A DNA stretch of 64,000 bases from an uncultured Eubacterium sp. (GTDB lineage: Bacteria; Bacillota; Clostridia; Lachnospirales; Lachnospiraceae). A program made the translations under genes and the position numbers. The stretch's first letter is position 1; each line of letters starts with the position of its first letter. Location: NCBI GenBank assembly GCA_945946665.1, contig CAMEWO010000002.1, positions 1 through 64,000 of the forward strand, in the 5' to 3' direction. This document shows, piece by piece, positions 52,602-63,525 of this stretch. The notes below the pieces were generated by a model. The model was not told the origin of the DNA, searched no databases, and saw nothing but the letters and a program-made list of their open reading frames with translations.

Positions 52602-55600
52602 TTACTCTGTAATGCTGATAACATCATCATCCTGGATTGTCTCAGCTTCTGCTGCTGATTCAGCATCTGCTTCAGCTTCACCATTCTGATCCTGTACTTC
52701 TGCTTCTTCTGGCTCTTCAACATACTCAATGCCTGTATCAAGCTCAACATCAGCATATCTCTTCATACCAGTACCTGCAGGAATCAGCTTACCAATAATA
52801 ACGTTCTCTTTAAGACCGATAAGTGGATCAATCTTTCCGTTAATAGCTGCATCTGTAAGAACCTTTGTAGTCTCCTGGAATGATGCTGCTGACATAAATG
52901 AGTTAGTTGCCAAAGACGCCTTGGTAATACCAAGAATAATAGGAGTTCCTGTTGCAGGGGTCTTACCTTCCTCAACAAGCTTCTCATTAGCCTCAGTAAA
53001 GTCAATTGTATCAACCTGTGAACCAGGAAGGAAGCTTGAATCTCCTGGCTCATCAACAATAATCTTCTTAAGCATCTGACGAACAATCAGCTCAATATGC
53101 TTATCATTGATTTCAACACCCTGGATTCTATAAACCTTCTGAACCTCTCTGATCATGTAATCCTGAACTGCACGAACACCTAAGATTCTGACAATATCGT
53201 GTGGATTTTCTGAACCCTCTGTGATTTCCTCACCCTTCTCAACGATCTGTCCTTCCTGAACCTTAACTCTTGTATCTCTTGATACAGGATATGCCTTAGA
53301 ATTACCTTCAGAATCAGTAATTACAATATCAGTCTTCTTCTCTGTCTTTGCAAAGCTTACCTCTCCGCCAAATTCAGCTAAAACAGCAAGTGTCTTAGGT
53401 TTTCTTGCCTCGAAAAGCTCCTCAACTCTAGGAAGACCCTGAGTAATATTATCACCGGCAACACCACCAGTATGGAAAGTTCTCATAGTAAGCTGTGTAC
53501 CAGGCTCACCAATTGACTGGGCAGCGATAATACCAACAGCTTCACCAACCTGAACTGTCTGACCAGTTGCAAGGTTAGAACCATAACATTTTGCGCAGAC
53601 ACCAATGTGTGAACGGCATGTAAGAATTGTTCTAATCTTAATCTCTTCCTTACCTGTAGCTACAATAGCTTCAGCTCTCTTAGGAGTAACAAGTGTGTTA
53701 GCCTTTGCAACCACATTACCGTCATTGTCCACAACATCTTCAGCAAGATATCTTCCTGTAATACGTTCCTTTAATGACTCCAGCACATCAGCCTTAGCAT
53801 CGCTGTCAGCTGTTGCCTTCTCATTAACAAACTCATATACATACATACCTGGAATTGACTTTCCAACGCTACAGTCATTCTCTCTGATAACAAGATCCTG
53901 AGAAACATCAACAAGTCGTCTTGTAAGATAACCTGAATCGGCTGTTCTAAGGGCTGTATCTGAAAGACCCTTACGGGCACCATGAGCTGAAATGAAGTAT
54001 TCCAGAACATCAAGACCCTCACGGAAGTTAGACTTAATTGGAAGCTCAATAGTATGTCCTGATGTATCTGCCATCAGACCACGCATACCAGCCAGCTGCT
54101 TAATCTGCTGGTTAGAACCACGGGCACCTGAGTCAGCCATCATGAAGATATTGTTATATTTATCAAGACCTGCAAGAAGGGCATCCTTTAACTTCTCATC
54201 TGTCTCCTGCCATACCTTGATAACATTCTTATATCTTTCTTCATCAGTTGAACGACCTCTGTTGTAGTTCTGTGCAATCTGTTCAACCTTCTTTTCTGCG
54301 TTGGCAATAAGTTCCTTCTTGATTGGTGGCACAGTCATCTCTGAAATAGAAACTGTCATGGCAGCTCTTGTAGAGTACTTGTAACCTGTAGCCTTAATAT
54401 CATCAAGAACCTCAGCTGTCTTAGTTGTACCATGTGTATTAATAACATGCTGTAAGATATCCTTAAGCTGCTTCTTACCAACATGGAAATCAACTTCAGG
54501 AATCAGCTCATTTCCTGGAATACTTCTGTCAACATATCCTAAATCCTGTGGAAGGATTTCATTAAATATAAATCTTCCTAATGTAGACTCTACATTACCG
54601 CTTATCTCCTGTCCATTTATTGTTTTAGTTACATGGACAAGAATCTTTGCATGAAGTGTAATAATGCCATTCTCATATGCAAGAATTGCCTCATTAAGAT
54701 CCTTGAAGAACTTACCCTCGCCCTTAGCGCCTGGTCTCTCCTGTGTAAGATAGTAGATACCAAGTACCATATCCTGTGAAGGAACTGCTACAGGGCCACC
54801 ATCTGAAGGCTTTAACAGGTTATTAGGTGAAAGTAGCATGAATCTGCACTCAGCCTGGGCTTCAACTGAAAGTGGAAGATGGACAGCCATCTGGTCACCA
54901 TCGAAATCGGCGTTGAACGCTGTACATACAAGTGGATGAAGCTTAATAGCCTTACCTTCAACAAGGATTGGCTCAAATGCCTGAATACCAAGTCTGTGAA
55001 GTGTAGGAGCACGGTTCAGCATAACAGGATGCTCTTTAATAACATCCTCAAGTACATCCCATACATCATTCTCAAGAGCCTCAACGCTCTTCTTAGCCTT
55101 CTTAATATTCTCAGCCTTGCCACGTCTTACCAGTTCTCTCATAACAAATGGCTTGAAAAGCTCTATAGCCATCTCTTTTGGAAGACCACACTGGTAAATC
55201 TTAAGCTCAGGTCCTACTACGATAACTGAACGTCCTGAATAGTCAACACGCTTACCAAGAAGGTTCTGACGGAAACGTCCCTGCTTACCTTTAAGTAAAT
55301 CAGAAAGTGACTTTAACGCTCTGTTACCTGGACCTGTAACAGGACGACCATTTCTACGGCCATTATCAATCAGGGCATCAACAGCCTCCTGAAGCATTCT
55401 CTTCTCATTACGTACAATGATTTCAGGTGCTCCAAGCTCCATCAGTCTTGCAAGACGGTTATTTCTATTGATAATTCTTCTATATAAATCATTAAGGTCA
55501 GATGTAGCAAATCTTCCGCCATCCAGCTGTACCATAGGTCTTAAATCTGGTGGTATAACAGGAACTTCAGTAAGAATCATCCATTCTGGCTTGGTTCCTG

Positions 55601-56276
55601 CATTGATGAATGCCTCCATAACCTCAATTCTCTTGATTAATCTGGCTGCCTTCTGGGAAGTTGTATTGGCAAGCTCTTCTTTAAGCTTTACAACCTCCTC
55701 CTCAAGATTAACATTCTGAAGAAGCTCTAATATAGCCTCTGCACCCATTCCTACGCGGAATGTATCGCCATACTGGTCATAAGCCTCTCTATATTCCTGC
55801 TCAGTCATGACCTTCTTAAATGGAATGTCAGTCTCACCTGGGTCAAGAACAATATAAGCTGCAAAATACAGTACCTTTTCAAGATTCTTAGGTCCAATAT
55901 CAAGGATTAAATCCATTCTGCTTGGAATTCCCTTGAAATACCAGATGTGTGATACAGGAGCTGCAAGGTGAATGTGTCCCATACGGTCTCTACGAACACT
56001 GGCCTTAGTAACCTCAACACCACATTTATCGCAGATAATGCCTTTATCCTTGATTTTCTTGTACTTACCACAGTGGCACTCCCAGTCTTTACTTGGTCCA
56101 AATATTCTTTCGCAGAACAGACCATCTCTTTCTGGCTTCAATGTTCTGTAGTTAATAGTCTCTGGCTTGGTAACCTCACCATGTGACCATTCTAATATAT
56201 TCTCTGGAGAAGCAAGTTTAATCTGAATCTTATCGAACTTCATTGAATTATTTGACTTCTTTGATTCCTCTGCCAT
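52602..56276 (-). CDS. rpoC: DNA-directed RNA polymerase subunit beta'
   Basis: [16 protein letters not shown]; zinc finger [43 protein letters not shown]. Confidence 0.99.
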   Translation of the reverse strand: MAEESKKSNNSMKFDKIQIKLASPENILEWSHGEVTKPETINYRTLKPERDGLFCERIFGPSKDWECHCGKYKKIKDKGIICDKCGVEVTKASVRRDRMGHIHLAAPVSHIWYFKGIPSRMDLILDIGPKNLEKVLYFAAYIVLDPGETDIPFKKVMTEQEYREAYDQYGDTFRVGMGAEAILELLQNVNLEEEVVKLKEELANTTSQKAARLIKRIEVMEAFINAGTKPEWMILTEVPVIPPDLRPMVQLDGGRFATSDLNDLYRRIINRNNRLARLMELGAPEIIVRNEKRMLQEAVDALIDNGRRNGRPVTGPGNRALKSLSDLLKGKQGRFRQNLLGKRVDYSGRSVIVVGPELKIYQCGLPKEMAIELFKPFVMRELVRRGKAENIKKAKKSVEALENDVWDVLEDVIKEHPVMLNRAPTLHRLGIQAFEPILVEGKAIKLHPLVCTAFNADFDGDQMAVHLPLSVEAQAECRFMLLSPNNLLKPSDGGPVAVPSQDMVLGIYYLTQERPGAKGEGKFFKDLNEAILAYENGIITLHAKILVHVTKTINGQEISGNVESTLGRFIFNEILPQDLGYVDRSIPGNELIPEVDFHVGKKQLKDILQHVINTHGTTKTAEVLDDIKATGYKYSTRAAMTVSISEMTVPPIKKELIANAEKKVEQIAQNYNRGRSTDEERYKNVIKVWQETDEKLKDALLAGLDKYNNIFMMADSGARGSNQQIKQLAGMRGLMADTSGHTIELPIKSNFREGLDVLEYFISAHGARKGLSDTALRTADSGYLTRRLVDVSQDLVIRENDCSVGKSIPGMYVYEFVNEKATADSDAKADVLESLKERITGRYLAEDVVDNDGNVVAKANTLVTPKRAEAIVATGKEEIKIRTILTCRSHIGVCAKCYGSNLATGQTVQVGEAVGIIAAQSIGEPGTQLTMRTFHTGGVAGDNITQGLPRVEELFEARKPKTLAVLAEFGGEVSFAKTEKKTDIVITDSEGNSKAYPVSRDTRVKVQEGQIVEKGEEITEGSENPHDIVRILGVRAVQDYMIREVQKVYRIQGVEINDKHIELIVRQMLKKIIVDEPGDSSFLPGSQVDTIDFTEANEKLVEEGKTPATGTPIILGITKASLATNSFMSAASFQETTKVLTDAAINGKIDPLIGLKENVIIGKLIPAGTGMKRYADVELDTGIEYVEEPEEAEVQDQNGEAEADAESAAEAETIQDDDVISITE

Positions 56277-56293
56277 CTTTCTGCTCCCTTCTT

Positions 56294-59200
56294 TTAATAC
56301 TGATCTGAATTGCCATCATCATAGCTGTCATCTACATCGTAACCTTCATCTGAATCATCAGCAAGATCCTCATACTTAGTCTCACCGAATTCATCAACAG
56401 TCTGCTCCATAAAGCCAGCCTGCTTAAGCTCACTCTCATCGCTCTTGCTGTATCTGCGGTTATTACCATCTTCAAGAACCTTCTTGAAATCAGTAACCTC
56501 GTAATCAGCGCTCTCAAGAAGCTTAACCTCATTGTCGTCCTGATCTAATACACGTACATCAAGCGCAAGTGACTGTAACTCCTTAAGAAGAACCTTGAAT
56601 GACTCTGGAATTCCAGGTTCAGGTATATTCTCACCCTTAATAATAGCCTCATAAGTCTTAACACGTCCTACAACATCATCAGACTTTACTGTAAGAATCT
56701 CCTGTAATGTATGGGCAGCACCATAAGCCTCAAGAGCCCAAACCTCCATCTCACCGAAACGCTGTCCACCGAACTGAGCTTTACCACCCAGTGGCTGCTG
56801 TGTAACAAGTGAGTATGGACCAGTTGAACGTGCATGAATCTTATCATCAACCAGGTGATGCAGCTTAAGATAATGCATGAAACCTATAGTAACAGGACTG
56901 TCAAAATACTCTCCTGTCCTACCATCACGAAGACGTACCTTACCGTCTCTTCCAATGTGAACGCCCTTCCATTCAGCTCTGTGATCCTTATGTTCATCAA
57001 GATACTGGAATACATCAGCATTAAGTTTGTCCTTATATTTAGCTTCAAACTCATCCCACTCAAGATTTGCATAATCATTAGCAAGATCAAGAGTATCCAT
57101 AATATCATTCTCATCAGCACCATCAAATACAGGTGTGGAAATGTTAAATCCTAATACCTTGGCAGCCAGGCTTAAATGAATCTCAAGAACCTGACCGATA
57201 TTCATACGTGAAGGCACACCCAATGGGTTAAGCACGATATCAAGTGGACGTCCATTAGGAAGGAATGGCATATCTTCTACTGGAAGAACTCTTGAAACGA
57301 CACCCTTGTTACCATGACGGCCGGCCATCTTATCACCAACAGAAATCTTTCTCTTCTGGGCAATATATATACGAACAGACTTGTTGACACCTGGTGCCAG
57401 CTCGTCTCCATTCTCTCTTGTAAATACTTTAACAGCAACTACAATACCATATTCACCGTGAGGAACCTTAAGAGATGTATCTCTTACTTCTCTTGCTTTC
57501 TCACCAAAGATAGCTCTAAGAAGTCTCTCCTCAGCTGTAAGTTCTGTCTCTCCCTTAGGAGTAACCTTACCTACAAGAACATCTCCGGCACGAACTTCAG
57601 CACCAATACGGATAATACCATTCTCATCAAGATCCTTGATAGAGTTAGATGCAATAGAAGGAATATCTCTTGTAATCTCTTCTGGTCCTAACTTGGTATC
57701 TCTTGCCTCTGTCTCATATTCCTCAATATGGATAGATGTATATACATCATCTCTTACAAGTCTTTCACTAAGTAATACAGCATCCTCGTAGTTATAACCT
57801 TCCCATGTCATGAAACCGATAAGAGGATTCTTACCTAAAGCGATTTCACCACCTGAAGTTGATGGACCATCTGCAATAACCTCGCCTGCCTTAACCTCAT
57901 CGCCCTTGAAAACAATAGGTCTCTGATTGTAGCAGTTACTCTGGTTACTTCTTGCAAACTTAGTAAGCTTATACTCACGGATATTGCCGTCTGTTTCCTT
58001 AACAGTAATCTTATTAGATTCAGATGATAAAACAACACCATCTGCCTCAGCAACAACGCACACACCTGAATCGATAGCAGCCTTGCTCTCGATACCAGTT
58101 CCAATAACAGGAGCCTCTGTAGTAAGAAGAGGCACTGCCTGACGCTGCATGTTAGAACCCATCAAGGCACGGTTAGCATCATCGTTCTGAAGGAAAGGAA
58201 TCATAGATGTGGCAACTGAGAATACCATCTTAGGAGATACATCCATAAGGTCAATAAGACTCTTATCAAACTCAGATGTCTCATCTCTGTATCTTCCTGA
58301 AACAGTGTTCTTCACAAAATATCCGTTCTCATCAAGAGCAGCATTAGCCTGTGCTACATGATAATCATCTTCCTCATCAGCTGTGAAGTAACGTACTTCA
58401 TCAGTAACTCTTGGATTCTTAGGATCAGACTTATCTACCATACGGTAAGGAGACTCTATAAATCCATACTCATTAATCCTTGCATAAGAAGCAAGAGAGT
58501 TAATAAGACCGATGTTAGGTCCTTCAGGAGTTTCAATAGGACACATTCTTCCGTAATGTGTGTAATGTACGTCTCGAACCTCGAATCCGGCTCTGTCTCG
58601 TGACAAACCGCCTGGTCCCAATGCAGAAAGTCTTCTCTTGTGAGTAAGCTCACCAAGAGGGTTGTTCTGATCCATGAACTGTGACAGCTGTGAGCTTCCG
58701 AAGAACTCCTTAATGGCAGCTGTTACAGGCTTAATGTTAATAAGTGACTGTGGTGACACGCCGCTTAAATCCTGAGTTGACATTCTCTCACGAACAACAC
58801 GCTCCATTCTTGAGATACCAATTCTGAACTGGTTCTGAAGAAGTTCGCCAACTGCTCTGATACGTCTGTTACCGAGGTGATCGATATCATCCTTAGTACC
58901 TACGCCATACTCAAGATGCATATTATAGTTAATAGAAGCAAGGATATCTTCTACTGTTATATGTTTAGGGATAAGGTCTCCAATATTCTTAGAGATTGCC
59001 TCCTTAATATCATCAATGTTGTCATTATCAGCTAATATCTGGGCAAGAACAGGGTAGAATACAGCCTCTGTAACTCCAAGTTCCTTAGCCTCTTCCTTAG
59101 TGATATCAACCCATTTTGTAATATCAACAGCCATGTTAGAAAGTACTTTAACCTTCTTTGTCTTGAAAGTACCATCGCTGTCTCTGACCTCAACGTTAAG

Positions 59201-60193
59201 GAATACAGATGGAACGGCAGCATTCTGGATAGTCTCGCCTATCTCTCTTGTAAGCTTATCACCTGCTTTAGCAAGTACATTGCCATCATTGTCAACTACA
59301 TCCTCGGCAAGAACCTGTCCAGCAAGTCTGTACTTGAATGAGAGCTTCTTATTAAACTTATATCTTCCCACCTTAGCAAGATCATATCTTCTTGGGTCGA
59401 AGAACATACCACTAATAAGAGATTCTGCACTGTCAACAGATAATGGCTCGCCTGGTCTTAACTTCTTATAAAGTTCCAGGATACCTTCCTGGTAATTAGT
59501 AGAAGTATCCTTCTCCATGGTAGCAAGAAGCTTAGGCTCTTCGCCAAATATATCAATAATTTCAGCATTAGTTCCATAACCTAATGCCCTGATAAGAACA
59601 GTAACAGGTACCTTTTTATTTCTATCTACCTTAACATAGAATACATCATTGGCATCTGTCTCATACTCCAGCCATGCACCACGGTTAGGAATAACCTGGC
59701 AGCTGTAAAGGAATATCTTACCATACTTATCCTTCTGTATATCATAATAAATTCCAGGTGAACGTACTAACTGGCTTACAATAACTCTTTCCGCACCGTT
59801 AATAACGAATGTACCTGTCTTAGTCATAAGTGGAAGGTCGCCCATGAAAATCTCATGTTCGCTTATGTCTTCGCTCTCCTTATTATGGAGTCTGACTCTG
59901 ACCTTTAAAGGTGCTGCAAATGTAGCATCTCTTTCTTTACATTCCTCAATAGAATACTTGACTTCATCTTCACACAACTTGAAATCTACAAATTCCAGAC
60001 TTAATCTGCCGTTAAAGTCTGTAATTGGAGAGATGTCATCAAAAACTTCTTTTAAACCTTCATCCAGGAACCACTGGTACGAATCTTTCTGAACCTCAAT
60101 GAGGTTAGGCATTTCAAGGACTTCCTTTTGTCTTGAATAGCTCATTCTGACGCTTTTACCGGACTTCACTGGACGTAATCTGTTTTTCTCCAT
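56294..60193 (-). CDS. rpoB: DNA-directed RNA polymerase subunit beta
   Basis: [65 protein letters not shown]; start [21 protein letters not shown]. Confidence 0.99.
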   Translation of the reverse strand: MEKNRLRPVKSGKSVRMSYSRQKEVLEMPNLIEVQKDSYQWFLDEGLKEVFDDISPITDFNGRLSLEFVDFKLCEDEVKYSIEECKERDATFAAPLKVRVRLHNKESEDISEHEIFMGDLPLMTKTGTFVINGAERVIVSQLVRSPGIYYDIQKDKYGKIFLYSCQVIPNRGAWLEYETDANDVFYVKVDRNKKVPVTVLIRALGYGTNAEIIDIFGEEPKLLATMEKDTSTNYQEGILELYKKLRPGEPLSVDSAESLISGMFFDPRRYDLAKVGRYKFNKKLSFKYRLAGQVLAEDVVDNDGNVLAKAGDKLTREIGETIQNAAVPSVFLNVEVRDSDGTFKTKKVKVLSNMAVDITKWVDITKEEAKELGVTEAVFYPVLAQILADNDNIDDIKEAISKNIGDLIPKHITVEDILASINYNMHLEYGVGTKDDIDHLGNRRIRAVGELLQNQFRIGISRMERVVRERMSTQDLSGVSPQSLINIKPVTAAIKEFFGSSQLSQFMDQNNPLGELTHKRRLSALGPGGLSRDRAGFEVRDVHYTHYGRMCPIETPEGPNIGLINSLASYARINEYGFIESPYRMVDKSDPKNPRVTDEVRYFTADEEDDYHVAQANAALDENGYFVKNTVSGRYRDETSEFDKSLIDLMDVSPKMVFSVATSMIPFLQNDDANRALMGSNMQRQAVPLLTTEAPVIGTGIESKAAIDSGVCVVAEADGVVLSSESNKITVKETDGNIREYKLTKFARSNQSNCYNQRPIVFKGDEVKAGEVIADGPSTSGGEIALGKNPLIGFMTWEGYNYEDAVLLSERLVRDDVYTSIHIEEYETEARDTKLGPEEITRDIPSIASNSIKDLDENGIIRIGAEVRAGDVLVGKVTPKGETELTAEERLLRAIFGEKAREVRDTSLKVPHGEYGIVVAVKVFTRENGDELAPGVNKSVRIYIAQKRKISVGDKMAGRHGNKGVVSRVLPVEDMPFLPNGRPLDIVLNPLGVPSRMNIGQVLEIHLSLAAKVLGFNISTPVFDGADENDIMDTLDLANDYANLEWDEFEAKYKDKLNADVFQYLDEHKDHRAEWKGVHIGRDGKVRLRDGRTGEYFDSPVTIGFMHYLKLHHLVDDKIHARSTGPYSLVTQQPLGGKAQFGGQRFGEMEVWALEAYGAAHTLQEILTVKSDDVVGRVKTYEAIIKGENIPEPGIPESFKVLLKELQSLALDVRVLDQDDNEVKLLESADYEVTDFKKVLEDGNNRRYSKSDESELKQAGFMEQTVDEFGETKYEDLADDSDEGYDVDDSYDDGNSDQY

Positions 60194-60287
60194 TGACGTT
60201 TCACCCCTTGTTTTCTTTGCTTTATTTATTACATTATTAATATGTATGTTCAGACTAAGCACAACATACCACAATAGTGCATTGTCC

Positions 60288-60317
60288 ATGATAACACAGG
60301 GTTGGAAATAAAGTCAA
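60288..60317 (-). promoter_or_regulatory. Candidate rpoB promoter
   Basis: Minus strand TTGACT-N18-TATCAT. Confidence 0.55.
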
Positions 60318-60488
60318 GGGATTTATAGGGGTTTTGTGAGGTTTTTTTGAGGAGGGGAAGATGTTGTGGTAGAGGGTGGTGGGAGGGGCTAGATGTAGGG
60401 GGAATTAATGACCACTAAAGGCTTGAAACGTCTGGAACGCTCAGGTTCCAGACACACCACACCAATGACAATCGAAAATATACATCTA

Positions 60489-61829
60489 TCAATGCAAACT
60501 GTGCAACAAAAACGGCATTAAATAGAATGGTTTCAACAATAATATTTCTTCTTTTCCAACATCCTTCTGTGATAACAGATAAATTTTATTTACATTCTTT
60601 GAATATTTTTTATAAAATTCCAATATAGACTCATGTTTTCCCGTCCCTGAAGACTTAATCTCAAACGCATTTACCTTACTCCCCTCTGAAATCAAAAAAT
60701 CAACCTCATAATAGTGTGCACTGCCCTCTTTTTCCCATGTATGATAATAGAGTTCTCTTCCTGATGCTGCTATCATCTGTGCAATCAGATTTTCATATAG
60801 ATAACCCAGATTAGCGGGCAATTTGTCAGAAAGCAATTTTGCATACACATGATTTTCTATTTCCGGCCTATCAATAAACATGAGTGTAACAAATAACCCT
60901 GTATCAGAAAGATATAATTTATATTTATCAAAATCCTTTGTATCAGCCAAACTTACTCTTGGGTCGGTTGAATTATAACATGGCAGTACCGTTTTTGAAT
61001 CAATTAATTCATACAATAATTCTTCCGTTTTTGTATTATTTCTTTTCCCAATTGCTGTTGTAATTCTATACTTTCTCGAACCTTTTGCTAACTGAGCCGG
61101 AATAGAATGATATAATGAAGATATTCTTCCGGATGGATCAATTTTCTTAAAATCCTCTTCATAAAGAGATATAATCTGTCTTTTTATCTGGTCGATTTCA
61201 GAAAAATTCCTCCCTTCAAGGTAAGCTTCTACAGCCTGTGGCATACCACCTACAGCCATGTATATTCTCAAATCCCTCATCAATTTACGATTCGTTGATT
61301 GTCCAATTCCAGTCCCCATATTATATACTTGCTGCAGAAGTTCATAGCTGTTCCCTGTTGCTTCACAGAATTCTTCGTAATCCATTGGATATACCTGTAT
61401 TTTCATTTCCTCCGACGGAATTAGAATATCTTTCACATTCTTCCTTATAGAAATCAATGAACCCGTTTCCAAATAGTGATATCTTCCATCAAACACTAAA
61501 TGCTTAATAGCCTGTCTCGCCTTAGGGAACAATTGTACTTCGTCGAAAATAATCAGCGATTCATGTTCATATAATGTTACTCCTGTTTCTGCCTGTAGCC
61601 TCAAAAAAAACATATTAAGGTTTCCAATATCGTCAAAGCATTCAAGGATATTGTCAGGTGTTTTTGAAAAATCCAATATTATATATGACTTGTATTCGTT
61701 TCGGGCAAAGTTCTCTGCAATCGTTGATTTTCCCACTCGTCTAGCCCCTTCAAGCAATACAGCATATTTATCCGAATATTTCTTTTTCCATTCCAGTAAC
61801 TTGTTATATGCTTTTCTTTTAAAATACAT
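60489..61829 (-). CDS. AAA+ ATPase with DUF4143-type C-terminal domain
   Basis: Walker A LLEGARRVGKSTIAENFA; Walker B LIIFDEVQLFPKARQAIKHL; C-terminal YLYENLIAQMI...YYEVDFLISEGSKVNAFEIKSS. Confidence 0.9.
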   Translation of the reverse strand: MYFKRKAYNKLLEWKKKYSDKYAVLLEGARRVGKSTIAENFARNEYKSYIILDFSKTPDNILECFDDIGNLNMFFLRLQAETGVTLYEHESLIIFDEVQLFPKARQAIKHLVFDGRYHYLETGSLISIRKNVKDILIPSEEMKIQVYPMDYEEFCEATGNSYELLQQVYNMGTGIGQSTNRKLMRDLRIYMAVGGMPQAVEAYLEGRNFSEIDQIKRQIISLYEEDFKKIDPSGRISSLYHSIPAQLAKGSRKYRITTAIGKRNNTKTEELLYELIDSKTVLPCYNSTDPRVSLADTKDFDKYKLYLSDTGLFVTLMFIDRPEIENHVYAKLLSDKLPANLGYLYENLIAQMIAASGRELYYHTWEKEGSAHYYEVDFLISEGSKVNAFEIKSSGTGKHESILEFYKKYSKNVNKIYLLSQKDVGKEEILLLKPFYLMPFLLHSLH

Positions 61830-61901
61830 AGCTTCACCTCCCAATATAGTGATGTTATAACATGCAATATTGTTTTTTTCAATATCTTATACATTATTTT
61901 T

Positions 61902-61953
61902 GTGCGTTTCTTCAAAGTTTATTCATTCGAATTTGTGCATTTCTTCAAAGTTT
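61902..61953 (+). repeat. Direct repeat, two copies of GTGC(G/A)TTTCTTCAAAGTTT with 33-nt period
   Basis: 61902-61920 and 61935-61953; 18 of 19 identical. Confidence 0.85.
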
Positions 61954-62102
61954 TTCAAGTAAGACGGACGCCGGTGAGCGGACTTTGTCCGGCTCACTGG
62001 GCTGGGGGTTGGGAGGGGGTTGGATTCCCGGACGCACGGGCATCTGCGCTTCGCTGGATGCCTGGTGCTGGGAATTGGGGATTGGACGAGAATGCGGCTC
62101 CC

Positions 62103-62287
62103 ACTACGTCGAGTGCAGTGCCCTATTGGAATAAGGGGCCCTACTTAGCTTTAAGTGAAAAATAATTTCTTCTCCCCTTATTCCAATAGGTACGCGCTGT
62201 CGCGCTCTATATAAGATAAAAAAAGAAGCTGATTGCAAGTAAACTTGCATCAGCTTCTCTTTTTATCTTATACACTGCACTCGTAGT
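62103..62287 (-). repeat. Composite 3'-UTR element after rplL: outer inverted repeat, 17-bp hairpin, GC mini-hairpin and long terminator
   Basis: ACTA(cgt)CGAGTGCAGTG (62103-62120) / CACTGCACTCGTAGT (62273-62287); CCTATTGGAATAAGGGG/CCCCTTATTCCAATAGG (62122-62138/62174-62190); GCGC-TGTC-GCGC (62194-62205). Confidence 0.8.
62209..62271 (-). terminator. rplL terminator
   Basis: ATAAGATAAAAAAAGAAGCTGATTGCAAGT ... ACTTGCATCAGCTTCTCTTTTTATCTTAT. Confidence 0.85.
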
Positions 62288-62293
62288 TCGCGA

Positions 62294-62662
62294 TTACTTT
62301 AAAGTAACCTTTGCGCCTTCTGCCTCTAACTTCTTCTGGATGTCTTCTGCCTCTTCCTTTGAAGCTGCTTCCTTGATTACCTTTGGAGCGCCATCTACAA
62401 CGTCCTTAGCTTCCTTTAAGCCAAGACCTGTGATCTCACGAACAACCTTGATAACCTTAACCTTGTTTGCGCCAGCTTCTGTAAGCTCTACGTCAAACTC
62501 TGTCTTCTCCTCAGCTGCGCCAGCTGCTGCTCCGCCTGCTGCTGCTACTACAACGCCTGCTGCTGCAGATACGCCAAACTCTTCCTCACATGCCTTAACT
62601 AAATCGTTAAGCTCTAATACTGTTAAACCCTTAATTACATCAATGATTTCCTGTGTAGTCAT
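62294..62662 (-). CDS. rplL: 50S ribosomal protein L7/L12
   Basis: [71 protein letters not shown]. Confidence 0.99.
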   Translation of the reverse strand: MTTQEIIDVIKGLTVLELNDLVKACEEEFGVSAAAGVVVAAAGGAAAGAAEEKTEFDVELTEAGANKVKVIKVVREITGLGLKEAKDVVDGAPKVIKEAASKEEAEDIQKKLEAEGAKVTLK

Positions 62663-62754
62663 TATAATAATCTCCTTTTCCTAGATATTCCGGCTTTGCC
62701 GTAACGTAATGTTTTTTCTTAAATTAAATAATTACATACCTGTAAAGCTGGTTA

Positions 62755-63249
62755 TTATGCAACCTCTTCGCCTTTTTCAGCGATCTGCTTAATAACACGA
62801 GCAAAGTTTGTAATAGGTGACTGGATGCTTCCAAGGAGCTTTGAAAGAAGCTCTTCTCTTGAAGGGATGTTTGCAATTGCTGCAATTCCCTTAGCATCGT
62901 AGAATGTGCCTTCTACAACACCGCACTTTAACTCAAGTGCATCAGCTGTCTTAGCGAAATTGCTAAGAATTCTTGCTGGGGCTGTTGCATCATTAGCACT
63001 GATAGCGATTGCATTAGGTCCGTCGAGAAGCTCTGTCATTCCCTCGAACTGTGTACCAGCAATAGCTCTCTTAACTAAAGTATTCTTATAAACCTTGTAA
63101 ACGACACCTGCTTCTCTTAACTGCTTTCTGAGCTGTGTATCCTGCTCAACAGTTAATCCACGATAGTCAACAAGAACAACGCCTGCTGCACCATTAAGGT
63201 AATTAGAAATCTCGTCTACTATAGGCTGCTTAAGTTCTACCTTTGCCAT
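62755..63249 (-). CDS. rplJ: 50S ribosomal protein L10
   Basis: GVVLVDYRGLTVEQDTQLRKQLREAGVVYKVYKNTLVKRAI. Confidence 0.98.
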   Translation of the reverse strand: MAKVELKQPIVDEISNYLNGAAGVVLVDYRGLTVEQDTQLRKQLREAGVVYKVYKNTLVKRAIAGTQFEGMTELLDGPNAIAISANDATAPARILSNFAKTADALELKCGVVEGTFYDAKGIAAIANIPSREELLSKLLGSIQSPITNFARVIKQIAEKGEEVA

Positions 63250-63264
63250 GAATAAGTTCCTCCT

Positions 63265-63445
63265 GTTAGATTTTTTCGTGAGTTCAGGTCACCCCGGCTC
63301 ACACATATTCTGCCAAAGTCATTGAAAAAGCCCTTCCATCAATAAGACAGAAGGACCTGAAAATCACTAATTCGTTTCATTCCTCGGTAGGCGTGTTACC
63401 TTTAACCCTGTTAAGGGACCATACTGTCTTAGGCAAAATGTCATC
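63265..63445 (-). ncRNA. Ribosomal protein L10 leader
   Basis: Minus strand ...CTAAGACAGTATGGTCCCTTAACAGGGTTAAAGGTAACACGCCTACCGAGGAATGAAACG... directly upstream of rplJ, typical of the L10 leader. Confidence 0.85.
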
Positions 63446-63452
63446 GATTGGT

Positions 63453-63481
63453 AATATACCATTAAATATATATGATGTCAA
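63453..63481 (-). promoter_or_regulatory. rplJL promoter
   Basis: Minus strand TTGACA-N17-TATATT. Confidence 0.8.
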
Positions 63482-63525
63482 TCATATTTTTACCAAATCA
63501 TCAACTGTTACTAATACAATAGATA

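Noticed and set aside
61862-62165. Short plus-strand ORFs of 87-90 aa across the GC island
   Set aside because: They arise from a GC-rich structured tract and a direct repeat, with no RBS, low-complexity products and overlap with the rplL 3' hairpins; more likely noncoding.
294-62684. Numerous antisense ORFs opposite r-protein, rpoB/C, fusA and ppdK genes
   Set aside because: They lie entirely within strongly supported genes, with no RBS or recognisable domains; expected by-products of codon bias.
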